Shown here: one piece after another, positions 37,021 to 50,868 of the stretch
Layout: each line of letters opens with the position of its first letter
Numbering within the stretch: the stretch's first letter is position 1
Assembly (NCBI GenBank): GCA_029961685.1
Contig: JARWKL010000005.1
Location: 16,458,164-16,522,163, forward strand
Length of the DNA stretch: 64,000 nucleotides
Reading direction: 5' to 3'
Source: Aristolochia californica
Taxonomy: Eukaryota > Streptophyta > Magnoliopsida > Piperales > Aristolochiaceae
Notes under the pieces: generated by a model
What the model was told of the DNA's origin: nothing
Databases searched by the model: none
The model's input: the letters and a program-made list of their open reading frames with translations, nothing else
Position numbers and translations under genes: made by a program

Positions 37021-40000
37021 TGCTTGAAACGTGTTAAAGATGCAAATCACCTATGGATCCAAAGCTTTTAAGGAGAATGACAAACGCTCTTTGAATTCTT
37101 GAGTGAACGTGCGGTAGGATATTTAGCCGAGTCAAACGAGCCATTATTTTGCCCACTTACAAAAAGCTGACCTAACGATCAAAGTTGATTGTAAAGTGAT
37201 TTATCATGCGTAACAGACTGTACTACCCTAAGAAATGACTTATCGGTTGGGAATCAACACTCAGTTAAAAATCCCCCTCCTCCCCTTTTTCCTGACGATT
37301 GCAAAACCTGATATATAAATGCTAAAAAGAGCTTACAATCCCTAAAATTACATAGACACTTTGAAATTATCACTCTCTACATTTGTGGATTGTGCATTTC
37401 CATTTTAGATGTACTCAATTTTCTTAAATAAAAACTTTGAGTTTTCGGTCTCCCTTCATCCCGTAAACAAAAAATGCAAATAGATCACCACAAAATGAAA
37501 ATTTTAGAGTTTATGTTTGGAAAAATTTTAAAACAATAACAAATGTAAGTAAAGAAAATTTATTCACACACCACAAATGAACCCAAAAGTTTTGCTGTCC
37601 AAGTTTGGGAAATTCACCTAGTTCAACACTAACAGCTTCAAATTTTATAAGAAAGAGATTTCTTCCGCACATGCTTTAAAAATGGATATGCATGCTTGAA
37701 ACGTGTTAAAGATGCAAATCACCTACGGATCCAAACCTTTTAAAGAGAATGACAAACGCTCATTAAATTCCCAAGTGAACGTGCGGTGGGATATTTACCC
37801 GAGTCAAACGAGCCATTATTTTGCCCACTAACAAAAAGCTGACCTAACGATCAAAGTTGATTGTAAAGTGATTTATCATGCGTAACGGACTGTATTACCC
37901 TAAGAAAAGACTTATGGGTTGGGAGTCAACACTCAATTAAAAATCCCCCTCCTCCCCTTTTTCCTGACGATTGCAAAACCTGATATATAAGAACTAAAAA
38001 GAGCTTACAATCCCTACAAATTACAGACACTTCTTGGAATTATCTCTCTCCACATTTTTGCATTGTGCATTTCCATTTTAGATGTATTTATTTTTCTTAA
38101 ATAAAAACTTTGAGTTTTCGGTCTCCCTTCTTCCCGTAAACCAAAAATGCAAATAGATCACCACAAAATGAAAATTTTAGAGTTTATGTTTGGAAAAATT
38201 TTAAAAAAATAACAAATCTAAGTAAAGAAAATTTATTCACACACCACAAATGAACCCAAAAGTTTTGCAGTCCATGTTTGGGAAATTCCACCAGTTCAAC
38301 CCTAACAGCTTGGAATTTTATAAGAATGAGATTTCTTCCCCACATGCTTTAAAAATGGATATGCCTGCATGAAACGTGTTAAAGATGCAAATCAACTATG
38401 GATCAAAACCTTTTGAAGAGAATGACAAACGTTCATTAAATTCTAAAGAGGACGTGCGGTGGGATATTTGCCTGAGTCAAACTAGCCATTATTTTGCCCA
38501 TTTACAAAAAGCTGACCTAACGATCATAGATGATTGTAAAGTGATTTATCATGTGTTACGGGCTATATTACCCTAAGAAATGACTTTTGGATTGGGAGTC
38601 AACACTCAATTAAAAATTCCCCGACGATTGAAAAACCTGATTTTTAAGAACTATAAAGAGCTTACAATCCCTAAAAATTACAGACACTGCCTGGAATTAT
38701 CTCTTTCAACATTTGTGCATTGTGCATTTCCATTTTAGATGTACTCATTTTTTTTAAATAAAAACTTTGAGTTTTCGGTCTCCCTTCATCCCGTAAACCA
38801 AAAATGCAAATAGATCACCACAAAATGAAAATTTTAGAGTTTATGTTTTAAAATTTAAAGTAAATTTATTCACACACCACAAATGAACCCAAAAGTTTTG
38901 CTGTCCAAGTTTGGGAAATTCCACCAGTTCAACCCTAACAGCTTGGAATTTTATAAGAATGAGATTTCTTCCACACATGCTTTAAAAATGGATATGCATG
39001 CTTCAAACGTGTTAAAGATGCAAATCAACTACTGATCCAAACCTTTTAAAGAGAATGACAAACGCTCATTAAATTCTCAAGTGAACGTGCGGTGGGATAT
39101 TTACTCGAGTCAAACGAGCCATTATTTTGCCCACTTACAAAAAGCTGACCTAACAATCATAGATGATTGGAGAGTGATTTATCATGCGTAACGGGCTATA
39201 TTACCCTAAGAAATAACTTATGGATTGGGAGTCAACACTCGGTTAAAAATCCCCCGTCTCACCCTTTTCCCGACGATTGCAAAATCAGATATATAAAAAC
39301 TAAAAAAAGCTTACAATCCATAAAAATTACAGACACTCTTTGGAATTATCTCTCTCTACATTTGTGCATTGTGCATTTCCATTTTAGAAGTTCTCTTTTT
39401 TCTTAAATCAAAACGTTGAGTTTTCGGTGTCCCTTCATCCCGTAAACCAAAAAGGCAAATAGATCACCACAAAATGCAAATTTTAGAGTTCATGCATGGG
39501 AAAAATTTACACCAATAACAAATGCAAGCAAAGAAAATTTATTCAAACACAACAAATGAACACAAAAGTTTTGCAGTCCAAGTTTGGGAAATTCCACAAG
39601 TTCAACCCTAACAGCTTGGAATTTTATAAGAAAGAGATTTCTTCCACACATGCTTTAAAAATGGATATGCATGCATGAAACTTGTTAAAGATGCATATCA
39701 CCTATGGATCAAAACCTTTTGAAGAGAATGACAAACGTTCATTAAATTCTAAAGTGAACGTGCGGTGGGATATTTGCCTGAGTCAAACTAGCCACTATTT
39801 TGCCCATTTACAAAAAGCTGACCTAACGATCATAGATGATTGCAAAGTGATTTATCATGCGTTACGGGCTATATTACCCAAAGAAATGACTTATTGATTG
39901 GGAGTCAACACTCAGTTAAAAATTCCCCGACGATTGCAAAACCCGATATATAAGAACTAAAAAGAGCTTACAATCCCTAAAAATTACAGTCACTCCTTCG

Positions 40001-43000
40001 AATTATCTCTCTCTACATTTGTGCATTGTGCATTTCCATTTTAGTTTTAGTCATTTTTCTTAAAAAAAAACTTTGAGTTTTTGGTGTCCCTTCATCCCGT
40101 AAACAAAATATGCAAATAGATCACCACAAAATGAAAATTTTAGAGTTTATGCATGGGAAAAATTTAAACCAATAACAAATGCAAGTAAAAAAAATTTACT
40201 CAAACACAACAAATGAACACAAAATTTTGCTATCCAAGTTTGGGAAATTCCACTAGTTCAACCCTAACAGCTTGGAATTTTATAAGAAAGAGATTTCTTC
40301 CACACATGCTTTAAAAATGGATATGCATGCTTCGAACGTGTTAAAGATGCAAATATCCTATGGATCCAAAGCTTTTAAAGAGAATGACAAACACTCTTTA
40401 AATTCTCAAGTGAACGTGCGGTGGGATATTTAGCCGAGTCAAACGAGCCATTATTTTGCCCACTTACAAAAAGCTGACCTAACGATCAAAGTTGATAGTA
40501 AAGTGATTTATCATGCGTAACGGACTGTATTACCCTAAGAAATGACTTATGGGTTGGGAGTCAACACTCAATTAAAAATCCCCCTCCTCCCCTTTTTCCT
40601 GACGATTGCAAAGCCTGATATATAAGAACTAAAAAGAGCTTACAATCCGTAAAAATTACAGACACTCCTTGGAATTATCTCTCTCTACATTTGTGCATTG
40701 TGCTTTTCGATTTTAGATGTACTCATTTTTCTTAAATAAAAACTTTGAGTTTTCGGTCTCCCTTCATCCCGTAAACCAAAAATGCAAATAGATCACCACA
40801 AAATGAAAATTTTAGAGTTTATGTTTGGAAAAATTTTAAAACAATAAAAAATGTAAGTAAAGAAAATTTATTCACACACCACAAATGAACCCAAAAGTTT
40901 TGCTGTCCAAGTTTGGGAAATTCCGCCAGTTCAACCCTAACAGCTTGGAATTTTATAAGAATGAGATTTCTTCCACACATGCTTTAAAAATGGATATGCA
41001 TGCTTCAAACGTGTTAAAGATGCAAATCAACTACGGATCCAAACCTTTTAAAGAGAATGACAAACGCTCATTAAATTCTCAAGTGAACGTGCGGTGGGAT
41101 ATTTACCCGAGACAAACGAGCCATTATTTTGCCCACTAACAAAAAGCTGACCTAACAATCATAGATGATTGGAAAGTGATTTATCATGCGTAACGGGCTA
41201 TATTACCCTAAGAAATAACTTATGGATTGGGAGTCAACACTCGGTTAAAAATCCCCCTCCTCACCCTTTAACCGACGATTGCAAAACCGGATATATAAAA
41301 ACTAAAAAGAACTTACAATCCATAAAAATTACATACACTCTTTGGTTATCTCTCTCTACATTTGTGCATTGTGCATTTCCATTTTAGAAGTTCTCCTTTT
41401 TCTTAAATCAAAACTTTGAGTTTTCGGTGTCCCTTCATCCCGTAAACCAAAAAGGCAAATAGATCACCTCAAAATGGATATTTTAGAGTTTATGCATGGG
41501 AAAAATTTAAACCAATAACAAATGCAAGTAAAGAAAATTTATTCAAACATAAAAAATGAACACAAAAGTTTTGCAGTCCAAGTTTGGGAAATTCCACTAG
41601 TTCAACCCTAACAGCTTGGAATTTTATAAGAAAGATTTCTTCCACACATGCTTTAAAAATGGATATGCATGCATGAAACTTGTTCAAGAAGCATATCACC
41701 TATGGATCAAAACCTTTTGAAGAGAATGACAAACGTTCATTAAATTCTAAAGTGAACGTGCGGTGGGATATTTGCCTGAGTCAGACTAGCCATTATTTTT
41801 CCCATTTACAAAAAGCTGACCTAACGATCATAGATGATTGCAAAGTGATTTATCATGCGTTACGGGCTATATTACCCTAAGAAATGACTTACGGATTGGG
41901 AGTCAGCACTCAGTTAAAAATTCCCCGACGATTGCAAAACCTGATGTATAAGAACTAAAAAGAGCTTATAATGCCTAAAAATTACAGCCACCCCTTGGAA
42001 TTATCTCTCTCTACATTTGTGCACTGTGCATTTCCAATTTAGATGTACTCATTTTTCTTAAATAAAAACTTTGAGTTTTCGGTCTCCCTTCATCCCGTAA
42101 AAAAAAATGCAAATAGATCACCACAAAATGAAAATTTTAGAGTTTATGTTTGGAAAAATTTTAAAAAAATAAAAATGTAAGTAAAGAAAATTTATTCACA
42201 CACCACAAATGACCCCAAAAGTTTTGCTGTCCAAGTTTGGGAAATTCCACCAGTTCAACCCTAACAGCTTGGAATTTTATAAGAATGAGATTTCTTCCAC
42301 ACATGCTTTAAAAATGGATATGCATGCTTCAAACGTGTTGATGATGCAAATCACCTATGGATCAAAACCTTTTGAAGAGAATGACAAATGTTCATTAAAT
42401 TCTAAAGTGAACGTGCGGTGGGATATTTGCCTGAGTCAAACGAGCCATTATTTTGCCCATTTACAAAAAGCTGACCTAACGATCATAGATGATTGTAAAG
42501 TGATTTATCATGCGTTATGGGCTATATTACCCTAAGAAATGAATTATGGATTGGGAGTCAACACTCAGTTAAAAATTCTCCGACAATTGCAAAACCTGAT
42601 TTATAAGAACTATAAAGAGCTTACAATCCCTAAAAATTACAGATACTCCTTGGAATTATCTCTCTCTACATTTGTGCATTGTACATTTCCATTTTAGATG
42701 TACTCATTTTTCTTACATAAAAACTTTGAGTTTTCGGTCTCCCTTCATCCCGTAAACCAAAAATGCAAATAGATCACCACAAAATGAAAATTTTAGAGTT
42801 TATGTTTTAAAAAAATTTTAAAAAATAAGAAATGTGAGTAAAGAAAATATATTCACACACCACAAATGAACCCAAAAGTTTTGCTGTCCAAGTTTCGGAA
42901 ATTCCACCAGTTGAACCCTAACAGCTTGGAATTTTATAAGAATGAGATTGCTTCCACACATGCTTTAAAAATGGATATGCATGCTTCAAACGTGTTAAAG

Positions 43001-44320
43001 ATGCAAATCAACTACGGATCCAAACCTTTTAAAGAGAATGACAAACGCTCATTAAATTCTCAAGTGAACGTGCGTTGGGATATTTACCCGAGTCAAACGA
43101 GCCATTATTTTGCGCACTAACAAAAAGCTGACCTAACAATCATAGATGATTGGAAAGTGATTTATCATGCGTAACGGGCTATATTACTCTAAGAAATAAC
43201 TTATGGATTGGGAGTCAACACTCGGTTAAAAATCCCCCGCCTCACCCTTTTCCCGACGATTGCAAAACCGGATATATAAAAACTAAAAAGAGCTTACAAT
43301 CCATAAAAATTACAGACACTCTTTGGAATTATCTCTCTCTATATTTGTGCATTGTGCATTTCCATTTTAGAAGTTCTCTTTTTTCTTAAATCAAAACTTT
43401 GAGTTTTCGGTGTCGCTTCATCCTGTATACCAAAAAGGCAAATAGATCACCTCAAAATGCAAATTTTAGAGTTTATGCATTGGAAAAATTTAAACCAATA
43501 ACCAATGCAAGTAAAGAAAATTTATTCAAACACAACAAATGAACACAAAAGTTTTGCAATCCAAGTTTGGGAAATTCCACTAGTTCAACCTTAACAGCTT
43601 GGAATTTTATAAGAAAGAGATTTCTTCCACATATGCTTTCAAAATGGATATGCATGCATGAAACGTGTTAAAGATGCAAATCACCTATGGATCAAAACCT
43701 TTTGAAGAGAATGACAAACGTGCATTAAATTCTAAAGTGAACGTGCGGTGGGATATTTGCCTGAGTCAAACTAGCCATTATTTTGCCCATTTACAAAAAG
43801 CTGACCTAACGATCATAGATAATTGTAAAGTGATTTATCATGCGTTACAGGCTATATTACACTAAGAAAAGACTTATGGTTTGGGAGTCAACACTCAGTT
43901 ATAAATTCCCCGACCATTGCAAAACCTGATTTATAAGAACTATAAAGAGCTTACAATCCCTAAAATTTACAGACACTGACTGGAATTATTTCTCTCTACA
44001 TTTGTGCATTGTGCATTTCCATTTTAGATGTACTCATTTTTCTTAAATAAAAACTTTCAGTTTTCGGTCTCCATTCATCCCGTAAACCAAAAATGCAAAT
44101 AGATCACCACAAAATGAAATTTTAGAGTTTATGTTTTAAAAAAATTTAAAAAAATAAGAAATGTGGGTGAAGAAAATTTATTCACACACCACAAATGAAC
44201 CCAAAAGTTTTGTTGTCCAAGTTTGGGAAATTCTACAAGTTCAACCCTAACAGCTTGGAATTTTATAAGAATGAGATTTCTTCCACACATGCTTTAAAAA
44301 TGGATATGCATGGTTGAAAC

Positions 44321-46900
44321 GTGTTAAAGATGCAAATCACCTACGGATCCAAACCTTTTAAAAAGAATGACAAACACTCATTAAATTCTCAAGTGAACGT
44401 GCGGTGGGATATTTACCCGAGTCAAACTATCCCTTATTTTGCCCACTTACAAAAAGCTGACCTAACGATCATAGATGATTGGAAAGTGATTTATCAAGCG
44501 TAACGGGCTATATTACCCTAAGAAATAACTTATGGATAGGGCGTCAAGACTCGGTTAAAAATCCCCCGCCTCACCCTTTTCCCGACGATTTTAAAACCTG
44601 ATATATAAAAACTAAAAAGAGCTTACAATCCATAAAAATTATAGACACTCCTTGGAATTATCTCTCTGTACATTTGTGCATTGTGCATTTCCATTTTAGA
44701 AGTTCACTTTTTTCTTCAATCAAAACTTTGAGTTTTCGGTGTCCCTTCATCCCGTAAACCAACAAGGGAAATAGATCACCTCAAAATGCAAATTTTAGAG
44801 TTTATGAATCGGAAAAATTTAAACCAATAACAAATACAAGTAAAGAAAATTTATTCAAAGACAACAAATGAACACAAAAGTTTTGCAGTCCATGTTTGGG
44901 AAATTCCACTAGTTAAACCCTAAGTGCTTGGAATTTTATAAGAAAGAGATTTCTTCCACACATGCTTTAAAAATAGATATGCATGCATGAAACGTGTTAA
45001 AGATGCATATCACCTATGGATCAAAACCTTTTGAAGAGAATGACAAACGTTCATTAAATTCTAAAGTGAACGTGCGGTGGGATATTTGCCTGAGTCAAAC
45101 TCGCCATTATTTTGCCCATTTACAAAAAGCTGACCTAACGATCATAGATGATTGTAAAATGATTTATCATGCATTACGGGCTCTTTTACCCTAAGAAATG
45201 ACTGATGGATTGGGAGTCAACACTCAGTTAAAAATTCCCCAACGATTGCAAAACCTGATATATAAGAACTAAAAAGAGCTTACAATCCCTAAAAATTACA
45301 TACACTCCTTGGAATTATCTCTCTCTACATTTGTGCATTGTGCATTTCCATTTTAGATGTACTCATTTTTCTTAAATAAAAAGTTTGAGTTTTCGGTCTC
45401 CCTTCATCCCATAAAAAAAAAATGCAAATAGATCACCACAAAATGAAAATTTTAGAGTTTTTGTTTCGAGGTTTAAAACAATAACAAATGTAAGTAAAGA
45501 AAATATATTCACACACCACAAATGAACCCAAAAGTTTTCTGTCCAAAGAGATTTCTTCCACACATGCTTTAAAAATGGATATGCATGCATGAAACGTGTT
45601 AAAGATGCATTCACCTATGGATCCAAACCTTTTGAAGAGAATGACAAACGTTCATTAAATTCTAAAGTGAACATGCGGTGGGATATTTGCCTGAGTCAAA
45701 CTAGCCATTATTTTGCCCATTTACAAAAAGCTGACCTAACGATCATAGATGATTGTAAAGTGATTTATCATGCGTTATGGACTATATTACCCAAAGAAAT
45801 GACTTATGGATTGGGAGTCAACACTCAGTTAAAAATTCCCCGACGATTGCAAAACCGGATATATAAGAACTAAAAAGAGCTTACAATCCCTAAAAATTAC
45901 AAACAGTCCTTGGAATTATCTCTCTCTGCATTTGTGCATTGAGCATTTCCATTTTAGATGTACTCATTTTTTTTAAATAAAAACTTTGAGTTTTCGGTCA
46001 CCCTTCATCCCGTAAAGAAAAAATGCAAATAGATCACCACAAAATGAAAATTTTAGAGTATATGTTTTAAAAAAATTTAAAAAAATAAGAAATGTGAGTG
46101 AAGAAAATTTATTCACACACCACAAATGAACCCAAAAGTTTTGTTGTCCAAGTTTGGGAAATTCTACAAGTTCAACCCTAACAGCTTGGAATTTTATAAG
46201 AATGAGATTTCTTCCACACATGCTTTAAAAATGGATAGGCATGGTTGAAACGTGTTAAAGATGCAATTCACCTACGGATCCAAACCTTTTAAAAAGAATG
46301 ACAAACGCTCATTAAATTCTCAAGTGAACGTGCGGTGGGATATTTACTCGAGTCAAACTAGCCCTTATTTTGCCCACTTACAAAAAGCTGACCTAACGAT
46401 CATAGATGATTGGAAAGTGATTTATCAAGCGTAACGGGCTATATTAACCTAAGAAATAACTTATGGATAGGGCGTCAAGACTCGATTAAAAATCCCCCGC
46501 CTCACCCTTTTCCCGACGATTTTAAAACCTGATATATAAAAACTAAAAAGAGCTTACAATCCATAAAAATTATAGACACTCCTTGGAATTATCTCTCTGT
46601 ATATTTGTGCATTGTGCATTTCTATTTTAGAAGTTCTCTTTTTTCTTCAATCAAAACTTTGAGTTTTCGGTGTCCCTTCATCCCGTAAATCAACAAGGGA
46701 AATAGATCACCTCAAAATGCAAATTTTAGAGTTTATGAATCGGAAAAATTTAAACCAATAACAAATAAAAGTAAAGAAAATTTATTCAAAGGCAACAAAT
46801 GAACACAAAATTTTTGCAGTACAAGTTTGGGAAATTCCACTAGCTCAACCTTAACAGGTTGGAATTTTATAAGAAAGAGATTTCTTCCACACATGCTCTA
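44321..46900 (+). repeat. Related A monomers repeated at about 1.93 kb
   Basis: Units at 44321 and 46252 share private variants (CTTTTAAAAAGAATG, GATAGGGCGTCAAGACTCG, TCAAGCGTAACGGG, GATTTTAAAACC, ATGAATCGGAAAA). This indicates duplication of a roughly three-monomer block. The unit between them has a 50-bp deletion at 45540-45550. Confidence 0.75.
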
Positions 46901-49900
46901 AAAATGGATGTGCATGCTTGAAACGTGTTAAAGATGCAAATCACCTATGGAACCAAAGATTTTAATGAGAATGACAAACGCTCTTTAATTTCTCAAGTGA
47001 ACGTGCGGTGGGATATTTAGCCGAGTCAAACGAGCCATTGTTTTGCCCACTTACAAAAAGCTGACCTAACGATCAAAGTTGATTGTAAGGTGATTTATCA
47101 TGAGTAACGGATTTTATTACCCTATGAAACGACTTATGGGTTGGGAGTCAACACTCAGTTAAAAATCCCCCTCCTCCCCTTTTTCCTGACGATTGCAAAA
47201 CCAGATCTGTAAAAGAAAAAAGTGCTTACAATCCCTAAAATCACAGAGACACTTTGAAATTATCACTCTCTACATTTGTGCATTGTGCATTTTCATTTTA
47301 GATGTACTCATTTTTCTTAAATAATAACTTTGAGTTTTCGGTCTCCCTTCATCCCGTAAACCTAAAATGAAAATTTTAGAGTTAATGTTTGGAAAAATTT
47401 TAAAACAATTACAAATGTATGCAAAGAAAATTTATTCAAACACAACAAATGAACACAAAAGTTTTGCAGTCCAAGTTTGGGAAATTCCACTAGTTCAACC
47501 CTAACAGCTTGGCATTTTATAAGAAAGAAATTTCTTCTACACATGCTTTAAAAATGGATATGCATGCATGAAACGTGTTAAAGATGCATATCACCTATGG
47601 ATCAAAACCTTTTGAAGAGAAAGACAAACGTTCATTAAATTCTAAAGTGAACATGCGGTGGGATATTTGCCTTAGTCAAACTAGCCATTATTTTTCCCAT
47701 TTACAAAAAGTTGACCTAACGATCATAGATGATTGTAAAGTGATTTATCATGCGTTACGGGCTATATTACCCTAAGAAATGACTTATGGATTGGGAGTCA
47801 ACACTCAGTTAAAAATTCCCCGACGATTGCAAAACCTGATTTATAAGAACTATAAAGAGCTTACAATCCCTAAAAATTACGGCCACTCCTTGGAATTATC
47901 TCTCTCTACATTTGTGCATTGTGCATTTCCATTTTAGATGTAGTCATTTTTCTAAAATAAAAACTTTGAGTTTTCGGTCTCCCTTCATCCCGTAAACCAA
48001 AAAGGCAAATAGATCAACTCAAAATGCCAATTTTAGAGTTTATGCATGGGAAAAATTTAAACCGATAAAAAATGCAAGTAAAGAAAATTTATTCAAACAC
48101 AACAAATGAACGCAAAAGTTTTGCAGTCCAAGTTTGGGAAATTCCACTAGTTCATCCCTAACAGCTTGGAATTTTATAAGAATGAGATTTCTTCCACACA
48201 TGCTTTAAAAATGGATATGCATACTTGAAACGTGTTAAAGATGCAAATCACCTATGGATCAAAACCATTTGAAGAGAATGACAAACGTTCATTAAATTCT
48301 AAAGTAAACGTGCGGTGGGATATTTGCCTTAGTCAAACTAGCCATTATTTTGCCCATTTACAAAAAGCTGACCTAATGATCATAGATGATTGTAAAGTGA
48401 TTTATCATGCGTTACGGGCTATATTACCGTAAGAAATGACTTATGGATTGGGAGTCAACACTCAGTTAAAAATTCCCCGATGATTGCAAAACCTGATATA
48501 TAAGAACTAAAAAGAGCTTACAATCCCTATAAATTACAGACACTCCTTGGAATTATCTCTCTCTACATTTGTGCATTGTGCATTTCCATTTTAGATGTAC
48601 TCATTTTTTTTAAATAAAAACTTTGAGTTTTCGGTCTCCCTTCATCCTGTAAACCAAAAGTGCAAATAGATCACCATAAAATGAAAATTTTAGAGTTGAT
48701 GTTTTAAAAAAAAATTAAAAATAAGAAATGTGAGTAAATAAAATTTATTTACACACCACAAATGAACCCAAAAGTTTTGTTGTCCATGTTTGGGAAATTC
48801 CACCAGTTCAACCCTAATTGCTTGAAATTTTATAAGAATGAGATTTCTTCCACACATGCTTTAAAAATGGATATGCATGGTTGAAAAGTGTTAAAGACGC
48901 AAATCAACTATGGATCCAAACCTTTTAAAGAGAATGACAAACACTCATTAAATTCTCAAGTGAACGTGCGGTGGGATATTTACCTGAGTCAAACGAGCCA
49001 TTATTTTGCCCACTTACAAAAAGCTGACCTAACAATCATAGATGATTGGAAAGTGATTTATCATGCGTAACGGGCTATACTACCCTAAGAAATGACTTAT
49101 GGATTGGGAGTCAACACTCGGTTAAAAATCCCCCGCCTCACCTTTTCCCGACGATTGCAAAACCTGATTTATAAGAACTATAAAGAGCTTACAATCCCTA
49201 AAAATTACAGACACTCCCTGGAATTATCTCTCTCTACATTTGTGCATTGTGCATTTCCATTTTAGATGTACTCATTTTTCTTAAATAAAAACATTGAGTT
49301 TTCGGTCTCCCTTCATCCCGTAAACCAAAAAAGCAAAAAGATCACCACAAAATGAAACTTTTAGAGTTTATGTTTTTTAAAAATTTTCATGTGAGTAAAG
49401 AAAATTTTTTACTTTTCACAATTGAACCCAAAAGTTTTGCTGTCCAAGTTGGGAAATTCCACAATTTCAACCCTAACTACTAGGAATTTTATAAGAATGA
49501 GATTTCTTCCACACATGCTTTAAAAATGGATATGCATGCATGAAACTTGTTAAAGATGCATATCACCTATGGATCAAAACCTTTTGAAGAGAATGACAAA
49601 CGTTCATTAAATTCTAAAGTGAATGTGCGGTGGGATATTTGCCTGAGTCAAACTTGCCATTATTTTGCCCATTTACAAAAAGCTGACCTAACGATCATAG
49701 ATGATTGTAAAGTGATTTATCACGCGTTACGGGCTATATTACCCTAAGAAATGACTTATGGATTGGGAGTCAACACTCAGTTAAAAATTCCCCGACGATT
49801 GCAAAATCTGATTTATAAAAACTATAAAGAGCTTACAATCCTTAAAAATTACAGACACTCCTTGGAATTATCTCTCTCTACAGTTGTGCTTTGTGCATTT

Positions 49901-50868
49901 CCATTTTAGATGTACTCATTTTTCTTAAATAAAAACTTTGAGTTTTTGGTCTCCCTTCATCCCGTAAACCAAAAATGCAAATAGATCACCACAAAATGAA
50001 AATTTTAGAGTTTATGTTTACAAAAATTTTAAAAAATAAGAAATGTGAGTAAAGAAAATTTATTCACACACCACAAATGAACCAAAAAGTTTTGCTGTCC
50101 AAGTTTTGGAAATTCCACCAGTTCAACCCTAACAGCTTGGAATTTTATAAGAATGAGATTTCATCCACACATGCTTTAAAAATGGATATGCATACTTGAA
50201 ACGTGTTAAAGATGAAAATGAACTACGTATCCAAACCTTTTAAAGAGAATGACAAACGCTCATTAAATTCTCAAGTGAACGTGCGGTGGGATATTTACCC
50301 GAGTCAAACGAGCCATTATTTTGCCCACTTAGAAAAAGCTGACCTAACAATCATAGATGATTGGAAAGTTATTTATCATGCATAACGGGCTATATTACCC
50401 TAAGAAATAACTAATGGATTGGGAGTCAACACTCGGTTAAAAATCCCCCACCTCACCCTTTTCCTCACGATTGCAAAATCGGATATATAAAAACTAAAAA
50501 GAGCTTACAATCCATAAAAATTACAGACACTCTTTGGAATTATCTCTCTCTACATTTGTGCATTGTGCATTTCCATTTTAGAAGTTCTCTTTTTTCCTAA
50601 ATCAAAACTTTCAGTTTTCGGTCTCCCTTCATCCCGTAAACCAAAAAGGCAAATAGATCACCTCAAAATGCAAATTTTAGAGTTTATGCAAGGGAAAAAT
50701 TTTAACCAATAACAAATGAAAGTAAAGAAAATTTATTCAAACACAACAAATGAACACAAAAGTTTTGCAGTCCAAGTTTGGGAAATTCCACTAGTTCAAC
50801 CCTAACAGCTTGGAATTTTATAAGAAAGAGATTTCTTCCACACATGCTTTAATAATGGATATGCATGC

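Larger units (their letters stand above)
26814..50868 (+). repeat. Satellite array, right arm, mixed A/A'/B monomers
   Basis: Same satellite as the left arm but reverse-complemented, and carrying the 8-bp segment (GACAAACGCTCATTAAA, or GTTCATT in type B). Type A has ATTTACCCGAGTCAAACG, ends its short ORF at GCGTAACGGG and keeps CCCCCGCCTCACCCTTTTCCC. Type B has ATTTGCCTGAGTCAAACT and GCGTTACGGG, and lacks 16 bp of the C-rich block (AATTCCCCGACG). A third form (A') has ATTTAGCCGAG and ACGATCAAAGTTGATTG. Order is irregular, often A-B alternation (for example 33040 A, 33714 B, 43665 B, 44321 A, 44994 B). No gene is present. Confidence 0.95.
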